Shown: positions 24,487 through 33,655, numbered from the stretch's first letter. The stretch is DNA of 42,306 bases from Streptomyces sp. SPB074 (GCF_000154905.1 NZ_GG770539.1:6766162-6808467); one strand, 5' to 3'. The notes: generated by a model not told the origin, from the sequence alone. Translations and numbers: made by a program.

Positions 24487-25890
24487 ATGACTGCACCCGT
24501 CTCCGCTTCCTCTCTCCACCCGGCCGCCGTGGGCCGGCGGGCCGCCAGGCCGCGGCCGCAGCGGCCCGTGCCGGTTCCCGTCAAGCCGTGGCTCTTCCCC
24601 GCACTGCGCGAAGAGGTACTGGCCAACGGCGTGACCCTGCTGACCTGCGACCGTCCCGGTCAGGAGGTGCTGAGCGTCGAGATCGTCGTGGCCGCGCCGC
24701 TCGTCCTGGAACCCCGTGACGTGGAGGGTGTCCTCGGCATCACCACCAGCGCCCTCGTCGAAGGCGTACCGGGGCTGAGTTCGCTCGACTTCATCCGGGA
24801 GCTGGAGAACTACGGTGCGACCCTGGGAGTGGGCGCAGAGCACGCGGGGCTGCGCATCACTTTGGACGTTCCGGGCACCCATCTGGTCCACGCCCTGGCG
24901 CTGCTGGTCCGTGCCATGCGTGAACCACTGCTGTCGGCCACTGCGGTGGACCGGCTGGTCCGCGCGCGCATCCATGCCCTGGTCCGTCATGAGGCGGAGC
25001 CGGAGCGCCGGGCCGCGCTGGAACTGCACGCCGCTGTGTTCGACTCCGCCGACCGGCGCAGTCGTCCCGCGCGCGGCACGCAGGAGACAGTCCGCAACAT
25101 CGACCGGGACGCGGTCGTCGCCTGCCACCGGAGCTTCCTGCGTCCCGCCGTCACCACCGTGGTGGTCGCGGGCGATCTGTCGGGGAACGGCGTCGAGGCG
25201 GCGCTGCACCGCGTGCTGTCTTCGTGGGAAGGGGAAAGCGGCACGCTGCAGGCGCCGCCCTCGCCACCCGCGCGGGACAAACCGGCAGTAATCGTGGTCG
25301 ACCGGCCCGGGGCCGTGCAGACGCGGCTGGTCCTCGGCCGGGCCGCCACCGCGCGCACGGCGCCGGGCTGGGATGCGCTGCTCATCGGCAATCACAGTCT
25401 CGGCGGCTCCGTCAACGCCCGCCTCGACCGGGAACTGCGGGAGGCCAAGGGCTACACCTACGGCTTCCACAGCCGGCTGCTCGCGGTGGTGCAGCATTCG
25501 CTCGCAGTGGTGACCGGCGCGGTGGAAACATCGGTGACGGGCGACGCGCTCGGCGACGTCCGGCGCATCTTGCAAGACGTCGCCGAGCGTGGGATCGACG
25601 AGCGGGAGCGGTCGGCGGCGGTGGCGCAGATCGTGGACGCGGCGCCGCTGCGCTACCTCACGGCCGCCACCGTCGCGGACGAGATCGCCGTGCTGGTGCT
25701 CGACGGGCGCGCCCCCGCGACGCTGCCGGGCGCGTTCCGGCGGGCGGCGGCCGTCACCGTCGAGGAGGCGTCGGCGGCGCTGCGGGAGGCGTTCGCACCG
25801 GACCGCCTGGTGACAGTGGCGGTCGGCGACGCCTCGCGAATCGCCGAGGCCATCGCAGAGGTGACGTCCTCGCCGGTCCATAGGGTCTGA
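24487..25890 (+). CDS. M16-family peptidase-like partner without the zinc motif
   Basis: 467 residues from ATG 24487, with GAAGGG about 10 bp upstream. It has the M16 two-domain fold (LANGVTLLTCDRP...VEIVVAAPLVLEPRDVEGV; second domain TRLVLGRAATART..GWDALLIGNHSLGGSVNARLDRELRE) but no HxxEH; the equivalent region reads GVLGITTSALVEG. The AKGYTYGFHSR segment (~residues 318-328) is the R/Y substrate-tail motif that non-catalytic M16 subunits contribute in heterodimers. A basic Arg/Pro-rich stretch precedes the fold (residues 15-35). It is the last gene of the operon. Confidence 0.9.
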   Translation: MTAPVSASSLHPAAVGRRAARPRPQRPVPVPVKPWLFPALREEVLANGVTLLTCDRPGQEVLSVEIVVAAPLVLEPRDVEGVLGITTSALVEGVPGLSSLDFIRELENYGATLGVGAEHAGLRITLDVPGTHLVHALALLVRAMREPLLSATAVDRLVRARIHALVRHEAEPERRAALELHAAVFDSADRRSRPARGTQETVRNIDRDAVVACHRSFLRPAVTTVVVAGDLSGNGVEAALHRVLSSWEGESGTLQAPPSPPARDKPAVIVVDRPGAVQTRLVLGRAATARTAPGWDALLIGNHSLGGSVNARLDRELREAKGYTYGFHSRLLAVVQHSLAVVTGAVETSVTGDALGDVRRILQDVAERGIDERERSAAVAQIVDAAPLRYLTAATVADEIAVLVLDGRAPATLPGAFRRAAAVTVEEASAALREAFAPDRLVTVAVGDASRIAEAIAEVTSSPVHRV

Positions 25891-26144
25891 GGGGCCCCAG
25901 GGCGGCGCCATCGCTCTGGTCCCCTACCCGGTGCAGCCGCGATTACCCAGGCCGAGGCCGCCTGGCCTGGGATTTCCCTTCGCCGCCGCGTCACAGGCGG
26001 CTATCAGCAGCTCAGTCTGTTCGCCTCCTTCAGATCAGTTCACGGAGCCGTCGCCGGGACGCGGCCGGTAGGGAACGAGCGAGGACGCCGTCGTGTGTAC
26101 ATAGACCGTCCACATGGACTTTCGGCGCCTGCGGACGAGCGTCG
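25891..26144. other. Gene-free region after the M16 pair
   Basis: 254 bp. GGGGCCCCAGGGC near 25891-25905 and GGCCGAGGCCGCCTGGCC near 25950 are G+C-rich and could form weak hairpins that end the operon. No small ORF with a good ribosome binding site was found, so no precursor gene here. Confidence 0.3.
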
Positions 26145-26440
26145 AGCGGGTTCGCCGCCGTGCTCCAGGGCCTGATGGCCGAGCGGACCTGGGACCTTCC
26201 GGCCGCCAACGGCACCGTGATGGACCTCTGGCCCGACATCGCGGCCGCCATCTCGCCGCGGCTGCCCGACCACGCCGCCGCCGTCGCGTTCCACCCGGAG
26301 ACCGCACCTGCGGGTCCTCACCCCCGGGGCCGCGCCTGCGCCCCCCCGGGACCGCGCCGGAGGCCCCGGCCTCGGGTCGGGCGCCCGCAGGCGTGGGATC
26401 GCGCCGCACCCGCAACGCCTCAAGAGCCCGCCGCGCCGGT
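26145..26440 (+). pseudogene. DUF721-type gene remnant, frameshifted
   Basis: One frame reads SGFAAVLQGLMAERTWDLPAANGTVMDLWPDIAAAISPRLPDHAAAVAFHPET, typical of the DUF721 fold found in actinomycete accessory DNA. It then shifts frame near 26300 into LRVLTPGAA and loses all similarity. The upstream Arg-rich part is in a third frame. A decayed gene; DUF721 proteins are related to DciA, a helicase-loading factor. Confidence 0.45.
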
Positions 26441-26915
26441 GCCCACCACGTTCACCAGCGCGCCAGGCCCGGCAGTGAGATACCGACGGTGCCCAGACAC
26501 TGCGATCGACGAAATGGGCGCAAGCCTTACGAAGCCAACTTTCGCTCCGGCAGGGACACTGCCGCCTTTCCGGACGCCATTGACCAGATGTTCCCTGTAT
26601 GGCCCGCCGGGGCGTCGCGGCGCCCGGCAAGCACCACCAAGAGCACGCCAACGTCACGCTGTCCCGGCGCATGAAAGGCAGCTCCGGCCGGAACCCTGGA
26701 GGGGGCGACACCGCTCCGCAGTTCGATAGCTGTCCGCTGGCGGTAGTCGATGTCGAGGACGAGCAGGTGCTGGCGTACTGCACCGGTGGCCTGGTTTTGG
26801 ACGTGCCCGCCAAGAGCATCCCGGCCCTAGGCTCCGTCTCCTTGACTATCTGCCGGCCTGGGCGCTTGCGGATGGTCCATGGTGGTGCCGTCAGGATTCC
26901 GCCCGAAGGTGGCCT
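26441..26915. other. Degenerate stretch between DUF721 remnant and IS
   Basis: About 475 bp with no recognisable intact gene. One plus-strand frame (26657-26919) encodes VTLSRRMKGSSGRNPGGG and CPLAVVDVEDEQVLAYCTGG, which looks partly protein-like, but it has no clear start and its stop lies in the IS end. Lower GC around 26480-26600 suggests old or foreign DNA. Confidence 0.3.
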
Positions 26916-26916
26916 C

Positions 26917-28018
26917 TAGGGAGCGTATCGAGTCGTGATCAATCTGCGGGATGTGCCTTCGTGGCACGGTCTGGTCCGGTAGACCGTCGTACGTGACGCG
27001 AGTGCAACTGACCGACCCGGAGTGGGATTTCATTGAGCCGTACCTGCCGATCGGCGAGTACGGCCCGTACCCCGAGCGGCTGCGGCAGCAGTTCGAGGGC
27101 GTGATCTGGCGGTTCAAGACGGGCGGGCAGTGGCGGGAGATGCCGGCAGAGTTCGGCGCCTGGTCGACCGTCCACAACCGCTTCCGGCAGTGGCGTGACG
27201 CCGGGGTCTTCGAGGCCCTGCTGGAGGGCCTGATCGCGGAAGCCGCGAAGCGCGGTGAGGTGGACCTGTCCCTGGTCAGCATCGACTCCACCACCGCCCG
27301 TGCCCACCACGACGCGGCCGGCATGCACCTGGACGAGGAGGTCCTCACCGCTCTGGAGAAGGCTGCCGCCGAGGCGGAGAAGGCCAGGTCAAAGGGGGCG
27401 GCTGCGACGAACAAACCGGGCAGGAGGCCGGGAGCGATCCCGGGCGGGAAGAACGACGGCGCGTCCGGCGCCGACGCAAACTCCGGCTGAAGGCCGCCCT
27501 GCTCGGACGCTCCAGGGGCGGGCAGACCAGCAAGATCCATGTCGCCGGCGACCGGAGGTGCCGCCCGCTGGCGTTCATCCTGACCGAGGGGCAGGCCGCC
27601 GACAGTCCGCAGTTCATCCCAGTGCTGGGGAAGGTACGGGTCCGCGGGCTCGTCGGCCGTCCCCGCACCCGGCCGGACGCGGTCGCCGCAGACAAGGCGT
27701 ACTCGTCCCGCGGCAACCGTGCCCACCTGCGCAAACGCCGTATCAAAGCGGTCATCCCGGAGAAGAAGGACCAGGCCGCCAACCGGAACAAGAAGGGCTC
27801 CCACGGCGGCCGGCCCGTCAGCCACAACGCAGACCTCTACAAGGAGCGGAACACCGTCGAGCGTCTGATCAACAAGCTCAAGGCATGGCGAGGCATCGCC
27901 ACGCGCTACGACAAGACCCCCGACAGCTACCTCGCCGGACTCTACCTACGCGCCTCGATGATCTGGATCAAGGACCTCACACGAGCAGCCTCTTGATCAC
28001 AACCGAATACGCTCCCTA
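26917..28018 (+). mobile_element. IS5-family (IS427-like) element
   Basis: 26-bp imperfect inverted ends: CTAGGGAGCGTATCGAGTCG at 26916 and, reverse complemented from 28019, CTAGGGAGCGTATTCGGTTG. TA within CTAG at both ends suits the 2-bp duplication of this group. Confidence 0.8.
26993..27996 (+). CDS. IS5-family transposase in two overlapping frames
   Basis: ORF A starts at GTG 26993 (VTRVQLTDPEWDFIEPYLP), carries the DUF4096-type N-terminal region and the first catalytic Asp (LVSIDSTTARAHHDAAG), and ends at 27490. ORF B continues in another frame from about 27450 (LKAALLGRSRGGQTSKIHVAGD) through AADKAYSSRGNRAHLRKR and ERNTVERLINKLKAWRGIATRYDK to TGA 27996. In IS427-group elements the two parts are joined by programmed frameshifting, which the overlap here allows; a mutation cannot be excluded. 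Confidence 0.8.
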
Positions 28019-28019
28019 G

Positions 28020-28469
<450 letters not shown>

Positions 28470-28481
28470 CCCACCACCCAC

Positions 28482-28513
28482 GAAGGCCCCGGGGGAGCAC
28501 CCCCGGGGCCTTC
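28482..28513. terminator. Strong bidirectional hairpin terminator
   Basis: GAAGGCCCCGGGGG - AGCA - CCCCCGGGGCCTTC: a perfect 14-bp stem between the convergent katG fragment and DUF4232 remnant. Confidence 0.9.
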
Positions 28514-28516
28514 GCC

Positions 28517-29022
28517 TCACCCCGCCCGCAGGGGCCCGACGACCGGCCCGCGCGCCACTTTCAGGCTCCCGTCGGCGAAGGAGGTCCCCGGGATCTGTCC
28601 CCCGGGCGCCCGCAGGGTGTACGCGACCTCGTCGGCGGCGACCTGCCGGCCCTGGCTCGGCACCTGGATGTCGAAGTGGACCGGGTGCCCGTACCGGAGC
28701 ACCACCTCGCGCCCTGCGACCCGTACCGTCCGGCCCGGAGCCCGCTGTCCTTCCCGCCGTGCGAGAACCGCACGTCGACGGGTGACCCGGCGAGCGTGCA
28801 GGGGGCGTAACCGCGCGGCGCGGTCAGCGTCACCCGGTAGTGGTGATGCCCCGCGCTGTGCGGCGCGGGGGTGATCTTCGCGAGGTGATTGGCGGGCCGG
28901 CACGCGGAGGGCCGCGGCCCGGCCCCCGAAGCGGCGGCCGCGGGCAGCGCCGCGAAAACCCCGGAGGCGGCCACCCCGAAGGCCAGAGCGACAGCGGTCC
29001 CGCGCAGACGCGCGAATCCCAT
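28517..29022 (-). pseudogene. DUF4232-type secreted protein, one frameshift
   Basis: ATG 29022 opens a protein with a signal peptide (ARLRGTAVALAFGVAASGVFA, then AAAASG). The DUF4232 region follows: PSACRPANHLAKI..., YRVTLTAPRGYAPCTLAGSPVDVRFSHGG. Near 28740-28750 the frame shifts by one and continues as GRTVRVAGREVVLRYGHPVHFDIQVPS to the stop at 28517. The interval is not a multiple of three, so the break is real in this sequence, though it could be an error in a G/C run. Members are secreted or lipid-anchored with unknown function. Confidence 0.65.
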
Positions 29023-29179
29023 GAACGTTCCCGGTTCTGTGGATCGAATACGAACAGCCGATCCCTGCCCTACCCGACCACCCCCACGCCACCCCCATCC
29101 CGGACCACACGACCGAAGGACCTCCCCACACCCGATTGACCACGCCCCACCCCAATTTTTCGCGGAGTGGTACGGAGGG

Positions 29180-29767
29180 TCACAATTCAGGGGCCATGCG
29201 ATGACGGTCCTGACGGGCACGGAGCTGAGGTGAAGTGAGTTCGAGGGCCCGGTCGTCGCGTCCGGCGATCATGTGGTTGAGCCAGCGTTCGTACCAGTCG
29301 AGGAAGTCGGTAGCGGAGGAGACGTCGGGGCCCCAAAAACCATCGCTGTTGCCAATCAGAATGCGACCGGTGAGGGGACCAGTCACTGCGATGAGGCATA
29401 CGTCGGTGCAGCCCATCTCAATAATATGGAGGAAGAGACCGCGTTGGTGATCCCCGGTTCCGGCGACGTCGAAGCCACGGGGCGTTCCTGGCCCTCCGCC
29501 CGAATGCATGACCATCAGGGAACATCGCTCCAGCGGCATGAGCCCGTAGAACGGCCCCGCGCCAGAGCCGCCGACGTGCGTGAGGAACTGCCGATAGGCG
29601 CCGGGCAGGAGGATTCCATGCTCGGCCTCAAACGCGGCGACGCGTGTTTCCGCCAGCTTCGGACCAAGGCAGAACTGGTGCTGCTCCTCACCGAAGGAGT
29701 GGCTACGCAGTGGTTGAAACGGGACCGCTGCCAGCTTGCGACGCAGACGGGATATGCGGGCATCCAT
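29180..29767 (-). CDS. SMI1/KNR4-family protein, possible immunity protein
   Basis: 195 residues from ATG 29767. The SMI1/KNR4 (SUKH) fold is indicated by FCLGPKLAETRVAAFEAEHGILLPGAYRQFLTHVGGSGAGPFYGLMPL and, later, IGNSDGFWGPDVSSATDFLDWYERWLN. In bacteria this superfamily often supplies immunity to polymorphic toxins in contact-dependent or secreted systems; others are housekeeping-like. No toxin gene is adjacent, so it may be an orphan. The ORF is intact among pseudogenes. Confidence 0.8.
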   Translation of the reverse strand: MDARISRLRRKLAAVPFQPLRSHSFGEEQHQFCLGPKLAETRVAAFEAEHGILLPGAYRQFLTHVGGSGAGPFYGLMPLERCSLMVMHSGGGPGTPRGFDVAGTGDHQRGLFLHIIEMGCTDVCLIAVTGPLTGRILIGNSDGFWGPDVSSATDFLDWYERWLNHMIAGRDDRALELTSPQLRARQDRHRMAPEL

Positions 29768-30065
29768 GATGCATCTTCTCTCGTCCCCGTCACCCTACGG
29801 CTGGGTGCGGTCAGCTGCCCAGGAGAATCCTTTCCCGCAGGAAAGCGAAGCTGGTGCGGCTATGGCGGCGTCGCGTTCACGGTCGGTTTGGGAATCGTCG
29901 CACCTGGCGGCACCAGCGAGGCCTTTGCCGGTGCGACGGGCCGTGTGGAGCAGGCAGCCGATGGAGCGGCGGCTGTGACCGGTGTTCGGCATCGCGTGGA
30001 CGGTGGTGTGCCTGGCCCGGACGCGGTTGACGCCCCGGCCGCCCTTTGAAGGTGAGGTCGCGGCC
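29768..30065. other. Upstream region of the SMI1 gene; no gene recognised
   Basis: 298 bp. It must hold the promoter of the minus-strand SMI1 gene. Open frames on both strands give Arg-rich or unrelated products; I see no recognisable gene. Confidence 0.35.
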
Positions 30066-30320
30066 GTGGCCGCGGTGGCGTATGTGAGGCGCTGGTGGGT
30101 GCTGACCGCTATCGCGCTGGCCCAGTTGATGCTGATTCTCGACAACACCCACAGGATGTAGGGGTGGTTTCTGCGGTGGTGAGTTCGGTGCAGCCGGTGG
30201 GTGCTTCGTTGGGGACTGTGTTGCTGAATTCTGTCGCTACGGGGGTGGGCGGTCGTTATCTTCGCGCGCACGACGGCGTCACTGCCGGTGAGGGCATGGT
30301 GGAGGGCTTTTCCGTGGCTT
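30066..30320 (+). pseudogene. MFS transporter with its middle deleted
   Basis: GTG 30066 opens RRWWVLTAIALAQLMLILDNT, the first helix of a DHA2-type MFS protein. Within about 15 bp (30145-30155) this joins, in another frame, to VGVVSAVVSSVQPVGASLGTVLLNSVATG...VEGFSVA, which matches the region of the penultimate helices of the same family. About 1.2 kb must be missing between them. The right end is cut by the IS701-family element, whose first bases provide the TAG stop. Confidence 0.7.
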
Positions 30321-31643
30321 AGTACTCCAGCAGCGGTTCGTGTCCTGAGCTGCGTTTTTGGTAGTGGCAGCGGCGGGCGGTGGCTTGGTGGTGTCTTCTC
30401 CAGGCTGACCACTTCAGTGCGTGGGTGACTGGGTCGGGGTGGGGTCGGGGGCGGGGAAGGAGAGTGTCCAGGAGGCGTCTGATTTCTGCCACGGTGAGCG
30501 GGGCGAGAGAGGTTCGTTTCCAAAGCCCCCTTTTTCGGGCTCGTCGGCGGCTTGGGCTGCGAGTGAGGTCAGGACGGCGTGGGCGAGCATGGCCAGGGTG
30601 ATGTGCCGGTACCAGCCGACGTAGCGGCGGACCTCGTACTCGTCCAGGCCGCACTCGTTCTTCGCCGCCTGGAAGCATTCCTCGATCGCCCAGCGTGTGC
30701 CGGCCGCCCGCACCAGGTCGGCGACAGTGGTGCTCGTGGGCGCGTAGGCGAAGTAGTAGGCGGTCTCCTCGGGCCGTGCCACGCTGCGCCGGGCCAGCAC
30801 CCATCGGTGGTGGGCTGACTCGTCGCCGTCGAAGAGGGCGATCGACGGCAGTCTCGCGCTCGCCCAGTCGTAGACCCTGGGGCCCTTGGCCCCGTTGCCG
30901 CAGGACAGCCGCTGCCAGGCATCCTGGGGCGCCTGGGCGATGAGCTCGTCGATCCGCCAGAACCCCGTCAAGCTCTTGACCTGCTGAGACTTCGGAACAG
31001 CGACGACGTAACCGACATCGAGTTCCTCCAGCAGGCGGCGGAACTTCCAGTCCTGCCCATAGGCCTCGTCCGCCGTCACCCACCGCGCCGGCAGACCGGC
31101 GGCCAGCGTCCGGGTAACCATCGCCCTCGCGAGTTCACCCTTGGTCGCGAACTCCCGCTCGTCGGGAACCTTCGCCGCCCGGCAGCGTTCCCGATCCCCT
31201 GTCCACGCCTTCGGGAGATACAGCTCCCGGTCGACCAGGGCACGTCCGCGAGACGTGGCGTAGGCGGCGAAGACCCCGACCTGACAATTGTCGATCTTGC
31301 CCGAGGTGCCGGTGTACTGCCTGCCCACACCCGCCGACGTGATCCCCTTCTTGATGAAACCGGTGTCATCGATGATCAGGACCCCGTCATCACCGAGCAC
31401 CTCGGCCACATACTCGCGGACATCGTCCCGCACCGCGTCCGCATCCCAGACGCTGGAGTTCAGCAGCCGCTGGAACCCGTCAGGACTACGGTGCCCCGCC
31501 CACTCCGCGAGCTGCCAGCCGTTCTTACGCGCCACACGAGCCAGCAGACCCCGAACGTAATCCCGCATCCGCCACCGCAGATCCGCCCGAGCAAACCGAC
31601 CCGCGACCCGAGCGAACGCAGCCTCCAACTCCGCGCGGACCAT
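30319..31643 (-). pseudogene. IS701-family transposase, frameshifted near its C-terminus
   Basis: From GTG/ATG near 31643 the protein reads MRDYVRGLLARVARKNGWQL, VLIIDDTGFIKKG (first catalytic Asp), KIDNCQVGVFAAYAT, WVTADEAYGQD, RWAIEECFQAAKNECGLDEYEVRRY. All are IS701-type motifs. At 30522-30536 a run of five A and five G shifts the frame: as written the chain ends SPTH at 30414. Restoring the frame gives LAPLTVAEIRRLL...LKWSAWRRHHQATARRCHY, the expected C-terminus, ending at 30319. The error lies in a homopolymer, so a sequencing cause is possible. Confidence 0.8.
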
Positions 31644-31721
31644 ACAGCTACTTCACCCAGCTCCCTCATACCAGGAGAACGACAAAGACCAGCTCAGGAC
31701 ACGAACCGCTGCTGGAGTACT
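30321..31721 (-). mobile_element. IS701-family element with perfect 31-bp inverted ends
   Basis: AGTACTCCAGCAGCGGTTCG... at 30321-30351 is the exact reverse complement of 31691-31721. The flanks fit the YTAR target form (TTAG left, CTAG right), but they are not identical, so the original duplication is not visible. Confidence 0.85.
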
Positions 31722-31722
31722 A

Positions 31723-32614
31723 GGCGGTGTCTTCAAATGTCACGCCCACATCAGGAGCGAGGCGAGGGTGACGGCTGCGTGATAGGACTCGGCGGTCTTG
31801 TCGTAGCGGGTTGCGATGCCGCGCCACTGCTTCAAGCGGTTGAAGCACCGTTCGACCACGTTGCGCTGCTTGTAGAGCTGCTTGTCGAAGATCGGCGGGC
31901 GGCCGCCCCGGCTGCCGCGCCGGAGCCGGTTGCGTATCTGGTCGGCACGCTCGGGGATGGTGTGGCTGATGCCTCGGTGTCGCAGCCAGGCGCGTATCGC
32001 GCGGGAGCTGTAGCCCTTGTCGCCCAGCACGTGCGCGGGCCTCGTCCGGGGGCGGCCCGGGCCGACGCGCGGCACCCTGATCGCTTCCATCACGGCGGCG
32101 AACTGGGTGCAGTCGTTGGTGTTGCCACTCGTGAGGACAAAGGCGAGCGGGCGTCCGAAGGCGTCGCAGACCAGGTGGATCTTGCTGGTCAGCCCACCTC
32201 GGGAGCGTCCGAGTGCCCGGTCGCGGTGCCCCCTTTTCGGGCCCCGGCCGCATGCTGGTGGGCGCGTACGACGGTGGAGTCGACCGACACCAGCCAGCCG
32301 ACCTCTCCTGCCGCGTCCGAGCGGGCCTGTGCGGCCTGGAGCATCCGTTCGAAGGTGCCGTCCAGGGCCCACCGGCGGAAACGGGTGTGCAAGGTGTGCC
32401 AGGAGCCGTACCGCTCGGGCACATCTCGCCAGGCCGTGCCCGTCCGGAACTTCCACACGATCCCGTTGAGCACGGTCCGGTCGTCCAAGCGCTTCCGCCC
32501 ACGAGAAGCCCCGGGCAACAGCGGACGGAGGAACTCCCACTCCGCATCGGACAATTCATGACGACGTATCATCCGACCATGATCCACCACTCAAGATCAA
32601 TTGAAGACAGGCCC
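31723..32614 (-). mobile_element. IS5-family (IS427-like) element beside the IS701 copy
   Basis: Ends GGCGGTGTCTTCAAATG (31723) and, reverse complemented, GGGCCTGTCTTCAATTG (to 32614), flanked by TA at 31721-31722 and 32615-32616. It directly abuts the IS701-family element and interrupts the signal peptide of the gene beginning at 32617. Confidence 0.82.
31740..32590 (-). CDS. IS5-family transposase in two overlapping frames
   Basis: ORF A (32590 to 32189) contains RHELSDAEWEFLRPLLP, a DUF4096-type start, and VSVDSTVVRAHQHAAGA with the first catalytic Asp. ORF B, in the next frame, has LGRSRGGLTSKIHLVCDAFG, HVLGDKGYSSRAIRAWLR and ERCFNRLKQWRGIATRYDKTAESYH, ending at 31740. The overlap contains GAAAAGGGGG, a plausible slippery site for programmed -1 frameshifting, the normal expression mode in this group. 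ATG 32572 (MIRRHELSD) is a likely alternative start. Confidence 0.8.
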
Positions 32615-32616
32615 TA

Positions 32617-33033
32617 GCACTGATATCGGTGGGGGCCTCGCCTGCGCAGGCTGCCGGGGAGAACTGGAAGGTGTATTCGACCCACTTCTCCCCCAAGGGC
32701 TACGACCTTCCGCTGCGGTACGGTCGCCACGACAACACTGCCGGCCATACGACAGGTTTCGGCGCCTACCACATCGACGACAGGAACCACCGGCTCGGCG
32801 TCATCAGCTGGAGCGACTTCAAGGACGACATCGACCAGGTTCTGGACAGTCCCAGCACCAAGTGCAGTAAGAACGGCACCAAGTGGGAATGCGTCTCGAA
32901 GCTTTCCAGCGGGGTCAGCCAGTTCGGCAACATGAAGGTCGTCTACACCCACAGCGACAGCGGTACCCCGGACGGGCGCCCGAAGGGCATCATCACTGCG
33001 TTCTACCTTCATGACTGTGGCTGTCTGAAGTAG
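32617..33033 (+). pseudogene. Secreted protein cut by an IS in its signal peptide
   Basis: Directly after the IS end the frame reads ALISVGASPAQAAGENWKVYS, the hydrophobic end and AQA-type cleavage site of a signal peptide whose start is missing. The ~125-residue mature part is complete: KGYDLPLRYGRHDNTAGHTTG, WSDFKDDIDQVLD, four Cys (CSKNGTKWEC, CGC near the end). I do not recognise the family. A GTG at 32629 could still start a version without export signal. With the small cytosolic gene 22 bp downstream it looks like a secreted effector and its protector (inference). Confidence 0.65.
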
Positions 33034-33054
33034 CAAGCGAAGAAGGCGGGAAGC

Positions 33055-33375
33055 ATGAGCCTGAGAGACCACTACGCCGACTATCTCACCCAGTTCAGCG
33101 AGAGCGCCGAAACCCAGATCGCCCACCAGGTGAGCCGGGACGGCTACGGAACACTGCGCGGCTTCGAGATCGGCGAGGACGAGCAAGGCGTATGGGCGGA
33201 AGCCACTGTCGCACTGCGCGGTGAAGTAGTGCGGCGATGGGGAGCCGAAATCTATAAGCGCCGCAACCACATCATCACCGAGGACGGACCCCTCGACGAC
33301 GCGGCTTTCGGCGCGGATCTGTTCTCCACCGCGGTGATGGAAGATCTCGACACCTGCGGACGGCCAGTCGGCTAA
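33055..33375 (+). CDS. Small acidic cytosolic protein, possible immunity partner
   Basis: 106 residues from ATG 33055 with GGCGGGAAG upstream. It starts MSLRDHYADYLTQFSES and includes LRGFEIGEDEQGVWAEATVALRGEVVRRWGAEIYKRRN. No signal peptide, no membrane segment, no known motif. Placement right behind a secreted-protein gene, and its small acidic nature, are typical of immunity proteins, but this is inference only. A long palindrome lies 55 bp downstream. Confidence 0.6.
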   Translation: MSLRDHYADYLTQFSESAETQIAHQVSRDGYGTLRGFEIGEDEQGVWAEATVALRGEVVRRWGAEIYKRRNHIITEDGPLDDAAFGADLFSTAVMEDLDTCGRPVG

Positions 33376-33429
33376 CTGCCGTAGCAGGTCTGCGCGGCAC
33401 GCTACAGCTACACCCCGTACTACGGGCAA

Positions 33430-33503
33430 GGACAACCCTGAGAACGCGCAGCGGCCTCCGCGATCCGGATCGCGGAGGCCGCTGCGCGTTCTCAGGGTTG
33501 TCC
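33430..33503. terminator. Perfect 74-bp palindrome without spacer; likely terminator
   Basis: Arms 33430-33466 and 33467-33503 are exact reverse complements over 37 bp, centred on GATCCGGATC. As RNA it would fold into an extremely stable hairpin and could stop transcripts from both sides (33055-33375 on plus, the parA fragment on minus). The length and lack of a loop are unusual. Confidence 0.8.
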
Positions 33504-33504
33504 C

Positions 33505-33655
33505 TCACGACGCCGCACGTAGTACAGGGCGGTCGGTGTCCATGTTCAGCCCTAGGCTCGGCGGCCCGTCGATGACGATGATGTCCGGCTCTGCCCCACC
33601 CTCCTTGATGCGCGTCGGGTCCGCTGATGGTGCCGCTGTCTGTGGCGCTGGTCAC
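33505..33655 (-). pseudogene. ParA-type ATPase fragment
   Basis: The minus strand reads ADPTRIKEGGAEPDIIVIDGPPSLGLNMDTD and stops at 33505-33507. PDIIVIDGPPSLGL is the Walker B / A' region characteristic of ParA/Soj plasmid and chromosome partition ATPases. The P-loop part upstream and the C-terminal half are missing. It suggests that a partition locus once stood here. Confidence 0.6.

Noticed and set aside
24364-25911. 515-codon minus-strand ORF
   Set aside because: Opposite the second M16 gene; no motif.
33430-33503. CRISPR or tandem repeat
   Set aside because: It is a single inverted repeat; no repeated spacer-like units occur anywhere in the window.
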